A DNA stretch of 64,000 nt. Origin: Marmoricola sp. URHB0036. Its GTDB lineage: Bacteria; Actinomycetota; Actinomycetes; Propionibacteriales; Nocardioidaceae. Location: the NCBI RefSeq assembly GCF_000426045.1, contig NZ_KE384490.1, positions 1 to 64,000 on the forward strand, in the 5' to 3' direction. The translations under genes were made by a program, and so were the position numbers. Each line of letters starts with the position of its first letter. Positions within the stretch are counted from its first letter, which is position 1. The notes under the pieces were generated by a model that was given only the letters and a program-made list of their open reading frames with translations, ran no database searches and was not told the DNA's origin. Of the stretch, positions 19,069-28,655 are shown piece after piece.

Positions 19069-20579
19069 CCACCCCTCGCGTGAGCAAGCTGACCACCCTC
19101 GACGACTGGCTCGAGCTGCGCTCGCGGACCACGGTGCCGGAAGCCATGTGGGTGGACGGCGCTTGGGACCAGGCGGGCGGCCGCACGCTGCCGCTGGTCA
19201 GCCCTCGCGACGGCACGGTGGTAGCCAACGTGGCCAGTGCCGATGTCGAGGACGTCGACCGTGCGGTGCGCGGCGCCCGGCGCACGTTCGAGCAGGGCGT
19301 GTGGTCAAGCCTCGAGCCGCGTGAGCGCGGCGAGGTACTCCTGCGCTGGGCGGAGCTTCTGGACGCGCATCGCGACGAGCTGGCCCTGCTGCTCGCCCTG
19401 GAGATGGGCAAGCCAGTCAACGTCGGGTGGAACGTCGAGCTGCGGACGGCGATCAACACGATCCGCTGGTACGGAGAACTCGTCGACAAGCTGTACGACG
19501 AGTCTCCACGCGGCCGCAACGGTGCCCTGGCCCTCGTGACCCGTGAGCCCCTAGGCGTCGTCGGCGCGATCACGCCATGGAACTTCCCGATGACGCTGGC
19601 CATGTTCAAGATCCCGGCGGCGCTCGCCACAGGAAACAGCGTCGTGGTCAAGCCCGCCACCCAGACGCCGCTGTCGCTGCTGCGTGCGGCCGAGCTCTCC
19701 GCTCAGGCCGGGCTGCCGCCAGGTGCGCTCCAGATCGTGACCGGCAGCGGTTCCGTCGTCGGCGCGGCGCTGGCACGGCACCCTGATGTCGCGACGCTCA
19801 CGTTCACCGGCTCCACCGAGGTCGGCAAGAAGCTGCTGACCTACGCGGGGGAGTCCAACGCCAAGCCGGTCTCCCTGGAGCTCGGCGGCAAGTCGCCCAA
19901 CATCGTCTTCCCGGACGCGCCCGACCTCGACCAGGCCGCGGAGGTGGCCGCCTGGGCCGTCTCCTTCAACAGCGGCCAGATGTGCACCGCCGGCTCGCGG
20001 CTGGTGGTCCACGAGGACATCCGTGACGACTTCGTCGCCCGGGTCGTCAAGCACCTCGAGGCGCACGTGATCGGTGATCCGCTCGATCCGGCCACCACCA
20101 TGGGCCCACTGGCGTACGCCGGCCACCGCGATGACGTCGTGGACGAGATCCGCAAGGGCATCGCCGCCGGCACCGCCCTGGTAATGGGGTCTGACGAGAA
20201 GCGCGACGACGGGCTGTACGTCTCGCCCGCAGTCTTCATCGACGTTGACCCGGACAGCCGACTCGCCCAGCACGAAATCTTCGGCCCGGTCTTGTCGGTG
20301 CTGACCTTTTCCACGGAGGAGGAGGCGATCGCGATCGCCAACAACTCCGACTACGGCCTCGGCTCCGCCATCTGGACCGCGGACCTCAGTCGGGCGCACC
20401 GGCTCTCGCGACGGATCGAGGCCGGCATGGTCTGGGTCAACTGCTACGAGGAGGGCGACAGCTCGGTGCCCTTCGGTGGCCAGAAGCTGTCAGGCCACGG
20501 CGCCGACCGGAGCGTGCACGGGCTGGAGAAGTACACCTCACTGAAGACCACGTGGATCAACATCGAAGGAGCATCATGA
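19065..20579 (+). CDS. NAD(P)-dependent aldehyde dehydrogenase
   Basis: 504-residue ALDH superfamily enzyme. Substrate entrance ITPWNFPMT, cofactor motif FTGSTEVGKKL, general-base glutamate in LELGGKSPNIV, catalytic Cys in SGQMCTAGSRL, and the C-terminal PFGGQKLSGHGAD. Converts an aldehyde, probably a gamma-glutamylamino aldehyde here (PuuC-like role), to the carboxylate. GTG 19065 overlaps the end of the PuuD-like gene. Assignment to the family is certain; the substrate is inferred from operon partners. Confidence 0.95.
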   Translation: MTTPRVSKLTTLDDWLELRSRTTVPEAMWVDGAWDQAGGRTLPLVSPRDGTVVANVASADVEDVDRAVRGARRTFEQGVWSSLEPRERGEVLLRWAELLDAHRDELALLLALEMGKPVNVGWNVELRTAINTIRWYGELVDKLYDESPRGRNGALALVTREPLGVVGAITPWNFPMTLAMFKIPAALATGNSVVVKPATQTPLSLLRAAELSAQAGLPPGALQIVTGSGSVVGAALARHPDVATLTFTGSTEVGKKLLTYAGESNAKPVSLELGGKSPNIVFPDAPDLDQAAEVAAWAVSFNSGQMCTAGSRLVVHEDIRDDFVARVVKHLEAHVIGDPLDPATTMGPLAYAGHRDDVVDEIRKGIAAGTALVMGSDEKRDDGLYVSPAVFIDVDPDSRLAQHEIFGPVLSVLTFSTEEEAIAIANNSDYGLGSAIWTADLSRAHRLSRRIEAGMVWVNCYEEGDSSVPFGGQKLSGHGADRSVHGLEKYTSLKTTWINIEGAS

Positions 20580-20992
20580 GCACGACGCAGCAGCACGACG
20601 CCCTCCATGACCGTCTGGGCGAGTTGGCCGCGGCCATGGAGGCCCAGGACATCGACGCGTTGATGGACTACTACGACGACGCCCTCGTCTACCTCGAGAA
20701 CGGCAAGGAGAGAGACAAGGCCGCCCTCAAGGACTACGTACAGGAGTTGTGGTCCGGAGACAGTGGCTTCTCGGTGGATCTCGCGACCGCGCACAGGGTC
20801 GATGACGTCCTTGCCGTCACGCTCGAGGCCAGCGCAAGCGCCGAGGCAGAGGCGGGCGAGAAGGTCACGATCAGCTGGCCGATGTTCGTGGCGTACCAGT
20901 TCGACCTCACCACGCTGAAGGTCGTGCGCGAGGTTGCTTTCTCCGACGAAGCGGGAGTCGCGAAAAAGTTCGCCGCAGCCGGCATTGCCTAA
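20576..20992 (+). CDS. SnoaL/NTF2-like small protein
   Basis: 138 residues with the cystatin-like alpha+beta pattern of NTF2/SnoaL proteins: an N-terminal helix pair (LGELAAAMEAQDIDALMDYY), then DDALVYLENGKERDKAALKDYVQELW, then strands. Such folds serve as small hydrolases, isomerases or binding modules; no catalytic residues can be assigned. It overlaps the aldehyde dehydrogenase gene (ATGA) and is followed by a 62-bp gap to the amine oxidase. Confidence 0.75.
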   Translation: MSTTQQHDALHDRLGELAAAMEAQDIDALMDYYDDALVYLENGKERDKAALKDYVQELWSGDSGFSVDLATAHRVDDVLAVTLEASASAEAEAGEKVTISWPMFVAYQFDLTTLKVVREVAFSDEAGVAKKFAAAGIA

Positions 20993-21054
20993 GCACCACC
21001 ACCCCAGCACCCCGCCATGGAGGTTCGGGGTCGACATCAACAGAGGAGTTCAAG

Positions 21055-22458
21055 ATGACAAGGCATGACTTCGACACGATCGTGATCGGCGGGGGTTTCG
21101 CGGGTGTGACGGCCTGTCGCGATCTGGCTGAGCAGGGCTACTCCGTCCTGCTGCTGGAGGCGCGTGACCGTCTCGGTGGTCGGGTCTTTTCCGAGCGGGG
21201 CCGGATCGGTGATTGGGATGGCGTCATCGAACACGGTGGCCAGTACGTATGGTCCGACAAGCAGGTCAACGTCATGGCCGAGATCGAGCGGTACGGCCTG
21301 ACGGTCGTGCACAGCCCGTGGCCCGAGTGCTACCCGACGGTCGACCGCGGTCAGTACAACCCCGGTCCGCTGCCGGTGCCCGTGGAGGAGATCTTCGACT
21401 TCGAAAGGGCGGCACACCAGATCATCAGCGACGCCAAGCGCATCACGCTCGGCATTCCACTGGACCGGCAGAACCTGGCCGATCTGGACATCCCGTTCAG
21501 CGAGTACCTGGACAACCTCAAGGTCGGTCCCGCGACCCGTGGCTTCTTCACATTCGTCGGCACCTTCTTCACAGGGCGGCCCACCCACGAAATCTCGGCT
21601 CTGCCGCCACTGCAATACGTCGCCCAGATGGACTACAGCCTGATCCGCGCCTGGGGGGTCCTCGACGAGTACACGGAGGAGGGGATCAGCACGCTGGTCG
21701 ACGCCATGGCGGCGGACTCGGGTGCCGACGTGCGGCTTGGCACACCCGTCGCTTCAGTTCGTCAAGATGACAGCGGAGCGACGGTCACGACGGCGGCCGG
21801 AGACGCGTTTACCGCGACCACCGTCGTCGTCGCGACTCCGGTTGCGTGCTGGAAGAACATCACCTTCGACCCGCCGCTCAGCGCGGGCAAGCTGGCGACC
21901 GTCGGTGACGGCAACCACAACTCGTGCACGATCAAGGTCCACATGCAGGTGAAAAACGCGCCCAGGATTCCGTTCGCACTTGCCAACCCTGAGACCGAGA
22001 ACGGCGCAGCTGTCCTTTACACCGACTCCGACCTGGGTGAGAACGGTCAGCTGTTGACCGGCTTCTACATCAACCACCCAGACAACCAGGACCGGTTCGG
22101 CACGGACTTCGCCGGCGTCGAGCGCTTCCTCCACGCCTTCTTCAGCGAGGCCGAGCTGGTCGCCTTCGACCTCCATGACTGGAACGAGGACGAGTGGTCG
22201 GGGTACGGCGACTGGATGGCGCTGCCTCCGGGCATCATCAGCAAGCACCACGCAGAATGTGCGCGCCCCGAAGGTCGTCTCCACTTCGCGACCGCCGACA
22301 TCGCGCAGACCTTCCTGGTCTGGTTCGACGGCGCGATCGAGATGGGCAAGAAGGCAGCCGTCGACGCGCAGCGACTCATGACCCGCGAGGCGATCGAGTC
22401 CAAGGTGCCTGCGCGTGTTAAGGCCTCGGCCGTCGCGTCAGCATCCGCTCAGGCATGA
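21055..22458 (+). CDS. Flavin monoamine oxidase family protein
   Basis: 467-residue flavin-containing amine oxidase. FAD site IVIGGGFAGVTACRDLAEQGYSVLLLEAR, the RLGGRVFSE motif immediately after, and EHGGQYVW. The C terminus has FATADIAQTFLVWFDGAIEMGKKAA, matching the flavin-contact GxxD/E region of MAO and polyamine oxidases, although the usual W-x-G-Y-x-x-G context is changed. Would oxidise a primary or secondary amine to an imine with H2O2 release. A strong AGAGGAG precedes the ATG. A pairing with the imine reductase two genes downstream is striking, since one makes imines and the other reduces them. Confidence 0.92.
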   Translation: MTRHDFDTIVIGGGFAGVTACRDLAEQGYSVLLLEARDRLGGRVFSERGRIGDWDGVIEHGGQYVWSDKQVNVMAEIERYGLTVVHSPWPECYPTVDRGQYNPGPLPVPVEEIFDFERAAHQIISDAKRITLGIPLDRQNLADLDIPFSEYLDNLKVGPATRGFFTFVGTFFTGRPTHEISALPPLQYVAQMDYSLIRAWGVLDEYTEEGISTLVDAMAADSGADVRLGTPVASVRQDDSGATVTTAAGDAFTATTVVVATPVACWKNITFDPPLSAGKLATVGDGNHNSCTIKVHMQVKNAPRIPFALANPETENGAAVLYTDSDLGENGQLLTGFYINHPDNQDRFGTDFAGVERFLHAFFSEAELVAFDLHDWNEDEWSGYGDWMALPPGIISKHHAECARPEGRLHFATADIAQTFLVWFDGAIEMGKKAAVDAQRLMTREAIESKVPARVKASAVASASAQA

Positions 22459-24701
22459 GCGCGGTTGCGGAGGTCGGTCAGGTCATCTCGAGCGTGGAGC
22501 TCCGGGGGGACTACACCCGGCGGGCACTCGAGGCACTCGACCTGGCCGCCGCCGCGACCGGCGGCACGGCGGGCTCGGGGCCTGGCGGCCTCCTCCGTGT
22601 GCTCCTCAAGCAGGAGAGAACGATCACGGGCCCGGTGTTCGCGGAGCTCGGCACGGATCTAGTTGCGCTGCACGCGGCGTTGAGCGCGTCAGCAGAGACC
22701 GACGGCTTGTCGCTGAGCTCAGCGCTGCGTGCCTCCGAGCACGAGGCGAAGCAGCTGGGCGACGCGTACGTGTCGGTCGAGCATCTGTTGGTCGCGTTGG
22801 CCGGATACCGCGATGGCGTGGGAGAGATCCTCGGGTCGTTCGGTATTGACCGGCGATCGATGCTCGACGCTGTCTTGCGGGTTCGCGGGCCCGTGAAAGT
22901 GGACGACGCCGAGCCCGAGCTGACCTATCTCGACCGCCAGTGGCGCCCGGAGCCGGTCTCCGCCCAGCTCCGCCGATACAGCCGCGACCTGACCGAGCTG
23001 GCCTTCCGGGGCAAGCTGGACCCCGTGCTCGGCAGGGATGCCGAGATCGAGCGCGTGGTCCAGGTGCTGGGCCGCCGCCGCAAGAACAACCCCGTCTTGA
23101 TCGGTGACCCCGGTGTCGGAAAGACCGCGATCGCGGAGGGACTCGCCCGTCGGATTGTGGCCGGCGACGTGCCCGCGGGCCTTCGCAACCAGCGGCTGGT
23201 CGCGCTCGACGTAGGTGGACTCGTTGCGGGCGCGAGCTACCGCGGTGAGTTCGAGGACAGGATCAAGGCGATCCTGACCGACGTCGGCGATGCGCAGGGC
23301 GGGATCGTCCTGTTCATCGACGAGCTCCACACCATCGTCGGTGCCGGCGCCGCCGAGGGAGCCGTCGACGCCGGCAACCTCCTCAAGCCGATGCTGGCGC
23401 GTGGTGAGCTCCGAACTCTGGGCGCGACCACTCTCGACGAGTACCGCAGGTACGTCGAGAAGGACGCCGCGCTCGAGCGCAGGTTCCAGCCGATCCATGT
23501 CGACGAGCCATCGGCCGCCAGTGCCGTCGAGATGCTGCAGGGACTGCGTTCCGGCTATGAGGATCACCACGGCGTACGCCTCACCGATGCTGCACTCGTC
23601 TCCGCCGTGTCGCTCAGCAAGCGTTACATCCCCGACCGGTTCCTGCCCGACAAGGCGATCGATCTCATCGACGAAGCGGGATCACAGCTGAGGATCAAGC
23701 TGGACAGACGGGCCGACATCGACGTGGATGCAGGCGTCGTCGACGATGACGACATCGCCAGTGTCGTCGCTGCGTGGACCGGCATTCCCGTGACGCGGTT
23801 GCAGGAGGCGGAGCTCGAGAAGCTCGCGACCATGGAGGATCGCCTCGGCGAGCACGTCGTCGGACAGGCAGCCGCCATCGCCCGTGTGTCCGCCGCCTTG
23901 CGCAACGCGCGAGCCGGCCTTGCCGACCCGCTGCGACCGCTGGCCTCGCTGCTGCTCTGTGGCCCGTCGGGGGTGGGCAAGACCCACCTGGCCCATGTTC
24001 TCGCCGACTTCATGTTCGGCAGTGACGACGCCCTGGTACAGCTCGACATGTCGGAGTACTCCGAGCGGCAGGCCGTTGCCCGTCTGATCGGCGCGCCGCC
24101 GGGTTACGTCGGATATGAGGAGGGTGGCCAGCTCACCGAAGCCGTACGCCGCAGACCGTACTCGGTCGTGCTCCTCGACGAGATCGAGCAGGCGCACCCG
24201 GATGTGCACGCGTTGCTGCGTCAAGTGATGGACCAGGGGTCTCTCGCCGACAGCCAGGGACGAATGGTCAGCTTCCGCAACGTCGTGCTCGCCATGACGT
24301 CGAGCCTCGTCGACCCTGCAACTGTCGCCCAGACGTTCCGGGCTGACTTCGTCACCCGACTGGACGACGTCGTTCCTCTCCAGCCGCTGGCAGAGACCGA
24401 CGTCGAGCGGCTTGTCGGCATGCAGGTCGAGTCGCTCGCGGCGCGCCTTGCTGATCGCGGGGTCGCCCTGCGGGTGACCAACGAGGCACGGGCCCACGTT
24501 GCGCATCTCGGTTATGACGAGGACCACGGCGCGCGTCTCCTGACGCGTGTCTTCCAGCAGCAGGCAACCACCGCAGTCTCGCGGAGCGTCCTGTCCGGCG
24601 ACGTCGCCCGCGGCGACACCGTCGTCGTGGATGTTGCGGACGGAGAGCTCGTCACGTCCATCGTCCCGTCGTACCCCCCGCACGAAGAGACGCACTCATG
24701 A
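22455..24701 (+). CDS. Clp/Hsp100 AAA+ unfoldase without ClpP-binding loop
   Basis: 748-residue double-ring ATPase. Clp N-domain about 1-145 ([11 protein letters not shown] repeat). First AAA domain: Walker A GDPGVGKT 217-224, pore loop ASYRGEFE, Walker B VLFIDE 285-290. Second AAA domain: Walker A GPSGVGKT 503-510, pore loop GYVGYEEGG, Walker B VVLLDE 571-576, sensor-2 GAR near 692. There is almost no middle domain after [13 protein letters not shown], unlike ClpB or ClpC. Between sensor 1 (MTS 614-616) and [11 protein letters not shown] only about 11 residues remain, so the usual insertion with a VGF/IGL ClpP loop is absent. It should remodel proteins rather than feed ClpP. It overlaps both neighbours in the operon, which is unusual company for a chaperone. 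Confidence 0.93.
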   Translation: MSAVAEVGQVISSVELRGDYTRRALEALDLAAAATGGTAGSGPGGLLRVLLKQERTITGPVFAELGTDLVALHAALSASAETDGLSLSSALRASEHEAKQLGDAYVSVEHLLVALAGYRDGVGEILGSFGIDRRSMLDAVLRVRGPVKVDDAEPELTYLDRQWRPEPVSAQLRRYSRDLTELAFRGKLDPVLGRDAEIERVVQVLGRRRKNNPVLIGDPGVGKTAIAEGLARRIVAGDVPAGLRNQRLVALDVGGLVAGASYRGEFEDRIKAILTDVGDAQGGIVLFIDELHTIVGAGAAEGAVDAGNLLKPMLARGELRTLGATTLDEYRRYVEKDAALERRFQPIHVDEPSAASAVEMLQGLRSGYEDHHGVRLTDAALVSAVSLSKRYIPDRFLPDKAIDLIDEAGSQLRIKLDRRADIDVDAGVVDDDDIASVVAAWTGIPVTRLQEAELEKLATMEDRLGEHVVGQAAAIARVSAALRNARAGLADPLRPLASLLLCGPSGVGKTHLAHVLADFMFGSDDALVQLDMSEYSERQAVARLIGAPPGYVGYEEGGQLTEAVRRRPYSVVLLDEIEQAHPDVHALLRQVMDQGSLADSQGRMVSFRNVVLAMTSSLVDPATVAQTFRADFVTRLDDVVPLQPLAETDVERLVGMQVESLAARLADRGVALRVTNEARAHVAHLGYDEDHGARLLTRVFQQQATTAVSRSVLSGDVARGDTVVVDVADGELVTSIVPSYPPHEETHS

Positions 24702-25564
24702 CGCAAGGCGACGTAGCGGTACTTGGTCTCGGCCCCATGGGCGCGGCCCTCGCCGCGCTGTTCGTCAACCAAGGTCTGGCGACCAAGGTCTGGAACCGGA
24801 CCAGTGAGAAGGCGGCACCCCTCGTGGCGGCCGGCGCAGAGCTGGCGGCGGACCCGGCCGCTGCTGTGAGCGACGTGCCGCTGGCGATGGTCTGTCTCGA
24901 CCGATACAACCATGTTCGGGAGGTGCTCGATCAGGCCAACCTCACGGGATGCACGGTTGTCAACGTCACGTGGGGCACGCCTGACGAGGCTCGAACCATG
25001 AGCCGGTGGGTGCAGGAGCGCGGCGGCCTGTATCTGGACGGGAACATCTACGTCTACCCGGAGGGCCTGGGGCCCGATTTCGAGTGCTTGTCGTACGCCG
25101 GCGAACGCTCGGTCTTCGACGCACACGCGGACGTCCTCTCTACCCTCGCCCTTCCGAAGTACGACGGGGCGGACCCGGCCCTCCCCAACATCCTCGGCTC
25201 GGCTGGGGGGATCGCCCATCACATTGAGGTCGGCGCGTTCTACGAGGCCGCGGCCTACGCGGCGCATTACGGGGTCAGTCCCGCCACCTTCCTGGAGTTT
25301 CACGAACGGCTGGGTGGGCCCCTCACCTCCCATGCCCGTCACGTTGCCGTCGACCACCTGGAGAAAGGGGACTTCGCCACCGACCAGGCTGCCTTGCGCA
25401 CCCACTTCGACTCGATGCTGGTGAACCGAGCGGACATGCAGCGCATCGGCCAGCCCGCGCCGATGTTGGGGGCGTTCGTCGATCTCCTTGCGACGGTGGC
25501 CGACGAGAAGGGCCATCTGGCCTTGGCGGCGGCGTGCCAGGACTTCCGGCGTCCTCAGGGCTAG
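24698..25564 (+). CDS. Imine-reductase-like NADP-dependent oxidoreductase
   Basis: 288 residues, typical length. N-terminal Rossmann site VAVLGLGPMGAALAALFVNQG, then KVWNRTSEKA, the NADPH-phosphate selective motif of imine reductases (WNR...K), followed by the all-helical domain that forms the dimer. The family reduces cyclic or linear imines, and some members perform reductive amination. The catalytic Asp or Tyr position cannot be settled by eye. The start overlaps the Clp gene (ATGA), so it closes the main operon. It could protect or recycle an imine made by the amine oxidase. Confidence 0.88.
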   Translation: MTQGDVAVLGLGPMGAALAALFVNQGLATKVWNRTSEKAAPLVAAGAELAADPAAAVSDVPLAMVCLDRYNHVREVLDQANLTGCTVVNVTWGTPDEARTMSRWVQERGGLYLDGNIYVYPEGLGPDFECLSYAGERSVFDAHADVLSTLALPKYDGADPALPNILGSAGGIAHHIEVGAFYEAAAYAAHYGVSPATFLEFHERLGGPLTSHARHVAVDHLEKGDFATDQAALRTHFDSMLVNRADMQRIGQPAPMLGAFVDLLATVADEKGHLALAAACQDFRRPQG

Positions 25565-25654
25565 AGGTCAGCCGTGCGCGTGTCGAGACCCTTTGATCAT
25601 CAAAGTTCTCCCTGTCCCGGAGGCCGACGTTGCCGACCCGCTCACGAGACGTCA

Positions 25655-25830
25655 CCGAGGTGGCAGCCGCCGGCTTCGGATTCATGGGGACTGCTGGCCC
25701 GCACCCTGGCGGAGCGGGGCTGCTCGGTCACCGTGTGGAACCGGACCCATGAACGAGCGTTGACGCTCACCGCGGAGGGGATTGATCGGGTGTTTGCTCC
25801 TCGGGCTGTGGTGGCTGCTAGTCTGGCTTG
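25655..25830 (+). pseudogene. Fragment of another imine reductase
   Basis: GFGFMGTA in one frame and then LARTLAERGCSVTVWNRTHERA in the next reproduce the N-terminal Rossmann part of an imine reductase with one frameshift; the sequence stops after some 55 codons, directly at operator 7. No dimerisation domain is present. Confidence 0.7.
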
Positions 25831-25853
25831 TTCAAATGACTTAGTCGAATGAA
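25831..25853. promoter_or_regulatory. Operator 7 of the shared dyad (TetR autoregulation)
   Basis: Reads TTCAAATGACT, T, AGTCGAATGAA, the most symmetric copy: outer TTCA/TGAA and inner GACT/AGTC pair. It ends 9 bp before the regulator's start codon. Confidence 0.82.
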
Positions 25854-25862
25854 AGAGTAGTG

Positions 25863-26444
25863 ATGGCGCGCGTTCCCACGGAGCTCCGGCGACAGCAGCT
25901 CATCGAAGCTGCGATGACGGTGATCGCTCGCGAGGGCGTCGATGGTGCAACCACACGGAAGATCGCCGACGAGGCCCAGGCCCCGTTGGCGACGTTGCAC
26001 TACTGCTTCCACAACAAGGAGAACCTGTTATGGGCAGTGTTCGAGCATCTGGCCAAGCTCGTCCGCGACGACCTTGCACGGACATCAGCCCCTGACCCAG
26101 CCGCGACCGTTCTCGTCACCCACTTGGTGCGGGAGACCGTCCAGTGGGCGATCGAGAATCCGGCCCCCAACCGGGCCCAGATCGAGATCTGGTCGTGGGC
26201 AAGACGCAATGACCCGGAGTTCGCGTCGCGCATCTACGACATGTTCATCCAGACCTGGAAGGAGTGTCTGCGGCAGGTGCTGGCCCCGCTTCCCGAGGAG
26301 CACCTCGAGACCTTGACGCGGGTCTTCGTGGCGGTGATCGACGGCCTGTGCATGCAGCTGATCACTCACGGCGATGATCTGGCGGTCCTCCGCGAGGCCG
26401 AGACCGCGCGCGAGATGCTGATGGCGTACGTCGGCTCCCCGTAG
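25863..26444 (+). CDS. TetR-family regulator A
   Basis: 193 residues. N-terminal DNA-binding domain RRQQLIEAAMTVIAREGVDGATTRKIADEAQAPLATLHYCFHNKENLL, then an all-helical ligand domain ending QLITHGDDLAVLREAETAREML. It is closely similar to regulator B at 31943 across the recognition helix (APLATLHYCF), so both probably bind the same operator. Operator 7 lies on its promoter, suggesting autorepression. ATG 25863 or GTG 25860 could start it. No other gene follows on this strand. Confidence 0.93.
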   Translation: MARVPTELRRQQLIEAAMTVIAREGVDGATTRKIADEAQAPLATLHYCFHNKENLLWAVFEHLAKLVRDDLARTSAPDPAATVLVTHLVRETVQWAIENPAPNRAQIEIWSWARRNDPEFASRIYDMFIQTWKECLRQVLAPLPEEHLETLTRVFVAVIDGLCMQLITHGDDLAVLREAETAREMLMAYVGSP

Positions 26445-26692
26445 CGCCGCCGCCGCGCCGAAGCGTTGGGGCGGCCTTCACCCGAGGCGCGAGTCGTGAA
26501 CCCAGACTCCAGGATCACGGGCCTTGATGCAGTTACGGATATGAACGCGTGGCTGCAGGTCGTCGCTGTGCGGGCTCCCGAGCAACCGGCACACGTGCGC
26601 GACCGGGCTGTCGAGAGCCGTCTGTCACTGGTGGACAGTGGCCTCATCGCCGAGTCCTATGGTCGGATACGAGCGGACCTCGCGTTCGGCAT

Positions 26693-27658
26693 TCATATGC
26701 GCTGATCCGTGACCAGGCCGGTTTGGAAGGCGTCGCGGAGCCTTCGGCAGGCGTCGTTCACTGCCGTTCTAGCGGTGGTGAACGTCTCGACATCAGTCAA
26801 GAACCCGTGGAAGACGCCTCGATACCGCTCACGCGTCACGAGCACACCCTCCTCCGCGAGGCGGTCGGCATAGGCCTCGCCGTCGTCGCGGAGCGGATCG
26901 ACCTCGGCCGTGATCACATGGGCGGGCGCCAGTCCGCTGAGACTCTCTGCGCGCATCGGGGCGGCGAGCACGTCCGGAGCGACGCCGGCCTCGCCGACGT
27001 ACTGATGCCAGAACCAGCGCGCGTCCTCGGCGCCGAGCAGCGGCGCGTCGGCGAACTCGCTCCACGACGGTCGCTGGAACGAATCGTCGACAGCCGGGTA
27101 TGCCAGAAGCTGCAGGACCGGTTGGGAAAGGCTGCGGTCGCGCAGGTCGAGGCACAGTGCCGCGGCAAGACCGCCGCCGGCAGAGTCGCCGGCGACCGCG
27201 ATGCGTCGTGGGTCGACGCCCAGGTCGGCGGCACTCGTGGTAAGCCACGCGTGCACGGCGCGTACGTCGTCCAGAGCGGCGGGATAAGGGTGCTCGGGCG
27301 CGAGGCGGTAGTCCACCGAGAACACCGCGCACCTGGCCCCGGCGGCGATTAGTCGACACAGTTCGTCGACGCCGTCGAGGCTGCCCACCGTGAAGCCACC
27401 TCCGTGGACGTACATCACGGCCGGCGACCCCGTGCGTTCGGAGGGTCGGTACTCGCGCACCCGTACCGAGGGCACGCCCACGCGGTGATCGCGCACGGTC
27501 GCCATCACAGTGCTGCGCGAAGGAGGCAGGGGAGCCGTGAAGTCGCGGACGCCCTGGAGACCCAGCGTGTGCAGCGGGCCGGGCAACAGATCGGCCAGCT
27601 GCTGAGCCACCTGGCGCGCCTCGTCGTCGAGCAGTGAGTGCCACAACGGCTCCGTCAT
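26693..27658 (-). CDS. Alpha/beta hydrolase, HSL-type carboxylesterase
   Basis: 321-residue esterase of the hormone-sensitive-lipase group. Oxyanion-hole motif YVHGGGFTVGS, nucleophile elbow VAGDSAGGGLAAAL, Asp in ITAEVDPLRDDGEAYADRL, and His in GVFHGF. It cleaves esters of short-chain acids or alcohols. The ATG at 27658 is chosen; the frame stays open upstream only through the divergent gene. Operator 8 lies 55 bp upstream and is shared with the dioxygenase gene on the plus strand. It might hydrolyse the ester made by the Baeyer-Villiger-type monooxygenase, an inference from chemistry only. Confidence 0.92.
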   Translation of the reverse strand: MTEPLWHSLLDDEARQVAQQLADLLPGPLHTLGLQGVRDFTAPLPPSRSTVMATVRDHRVGVPSVRVREYRPSERTGSPAVMYVHGGGFTVGSLDGVDELCRLIAAGARCAVFSVDYRLAPEHPYPAALDDVRAVHAWLTTSAADLGVDPRRIAVAGDSAGGGLAAALCLDLRDRSLSQPVLQLLAYPAVDDSFQRPSWSEFADAPLLGAEDARWFWHQYVGEAGVAPDVLAAPMRAESLSGLAPAHVITAEVDPLRDDGEAYADRLAEEGVLVTRERYRGVFHGFLTDVETFTTARTAVNDACRRLRDAFQTGLVTDQRI

Positions 27659-27712
27659 GTCGTCTCCCGACGGTGTGGGTTCGGATGAGTTGAGGGGTGT
27701 TCCCCTTACTTG

Positions 27713-27735
27713 ATCAAATGATACAGTCGTTTGAA
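27713..27735. promoter_or_regulatory. Operator 8 of the shared dyad
   Basis: Reads ATCAAATGATA, C, AGTCGTTTGAA. It lies between the divergent esterase and dioxygenase genes, 29 bp before the dioxygenase ATG. Confidence 0.78.
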
Positions 27736-27764
27736 CAACTCGGTCTTCAATAGGGAGATTGGTC

Positions 27765-28637
27765 ATGGCCGTATCCACGCAGCCCCAGTCCCTGCGATCC
27801 GTGCCTCGGGACACCTCGATCGAGGAGATCCTCGCGATCGTGGCGAGCGACGGTGGGGTCATCCTCAAGGACTTCCTCAGTCGCGACCAGATCGACCGCT
27901 TCAACGCAGAGGTCGAGTCGGCAATGGAGGTTCTCCGGCCCGGATCCACCCACGAGAACGAGATGATCGCGGCGTTCCACGGCAGCAAGACCAAGCGCCT
28001 GACCAATCTGGTGACGCTGAGCCCGACGTTCCGCAACGAGATCATCGACCACGACCTCGTGCACAGCCTGTGCGACGCGACCTTCTTGGAGGAGTCGGGC
28101 AGCTATTGGATGACGACAGCGCAGGTGATCGAGATCGGGCCCGGCAACGACGCCCAGATCCTGCACCGCGACCTCGAGAACTGGTATCCCTTCGTCACCC
28201 TCGGCAAGAACGGTCCCGAGGCCATCTTGAACTTCCTGATCGCGTTCACCGACTTCACCGAGGAGAACGGCGCTACCCGAGTCATCCCAGGCAGCAACCA
28301 CTGGGACGACTTCGAGGACCGTGGCGCCCCGCAGGACACCATCCCCGCCGTTATGGACGCCGGCGACGCCCTCTTCTTCAGTGGCAAGACCGTCCACGGT
28401 GGCGGCGCCAACCGGACCGAGAACGAGTACCGCCGGGCCGTCGCTTTCGCGCTCAACCCGGGCTTCCTGACCGGCGAGGAGGCCTACCCCTTCCTCGTGG
28501 ACCTCGAGCTCGCCAAGAAGCTGTCGCCACGAGTCCAGCGCATGCTCGGCTTCCGGTCGCAGTACCCGACCGGCTCAGCCGGTCTGTGGCAGGTGGACTA
28601 CGCCGAGCTCGGCGACTACCTCGGTCTCGACGGCTGA
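27765..28637 (+). CDS. Phytanoyl-CoA dioxygenase (PhyH) family Fe(II)/2-oxoglutarate oxygenase, copy 1
   Basis: 290 residues. Iron site: His and Asp in ILHRDLENW (HxD), distal His in KTVHGGGANRTENEYRR with the 2-oxoglutarate-binding Arg after it. The family hydroxylates an unactivated carbon using O2 and 2-oxoglutarate; ectoine hydroxylase and several amine/amino-acid hydroxylases belong here. AGGGAG precedes ATG 27765. It is followed at 18 bp by a class III aminotransferase and then by a second family member, so the three are probably one operon under operator 8. Confidence 0.9.
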   Translation: MAVSTQPQSLRSVPRDTSIEEILAIVASDGGVILKDFLSRDQIDRFNAEVESAMEVLRPGSTHENEMIAAFHGSKTKRLTNLVTLSPTFRNEIIDHDLVHSLCDATFLEESGSYWMTTAQVIEIGPGNDAQILHRDLENWYPFVTLGKNGPEAILNFLIAFTDFTEENGATRVIPGSNHWDDFEDRGAPQDTIPAVMDAGDALFFSGKTVHGGGANRTENEYRRAVAFALNPGFLTGEEAYPFLVDLELAKKLSPRVQRMLGFRSQYPTGSAGLWQVDYAELGDYLGLDG

Positions 28638-28655
28638 GGAAGCGAAGGATTCGAC

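Noticed and set aside
22455-24701. ClpV of a type VI secretion system
   Set aside because: No other type VI genes are present and the middle domain typical of ClpV/ClpB is missing.
26466-26705. Small plus-strand frame after regulator A
   Set aside because: No ribosome site or family pattern; lies in the gap between convergent genes.
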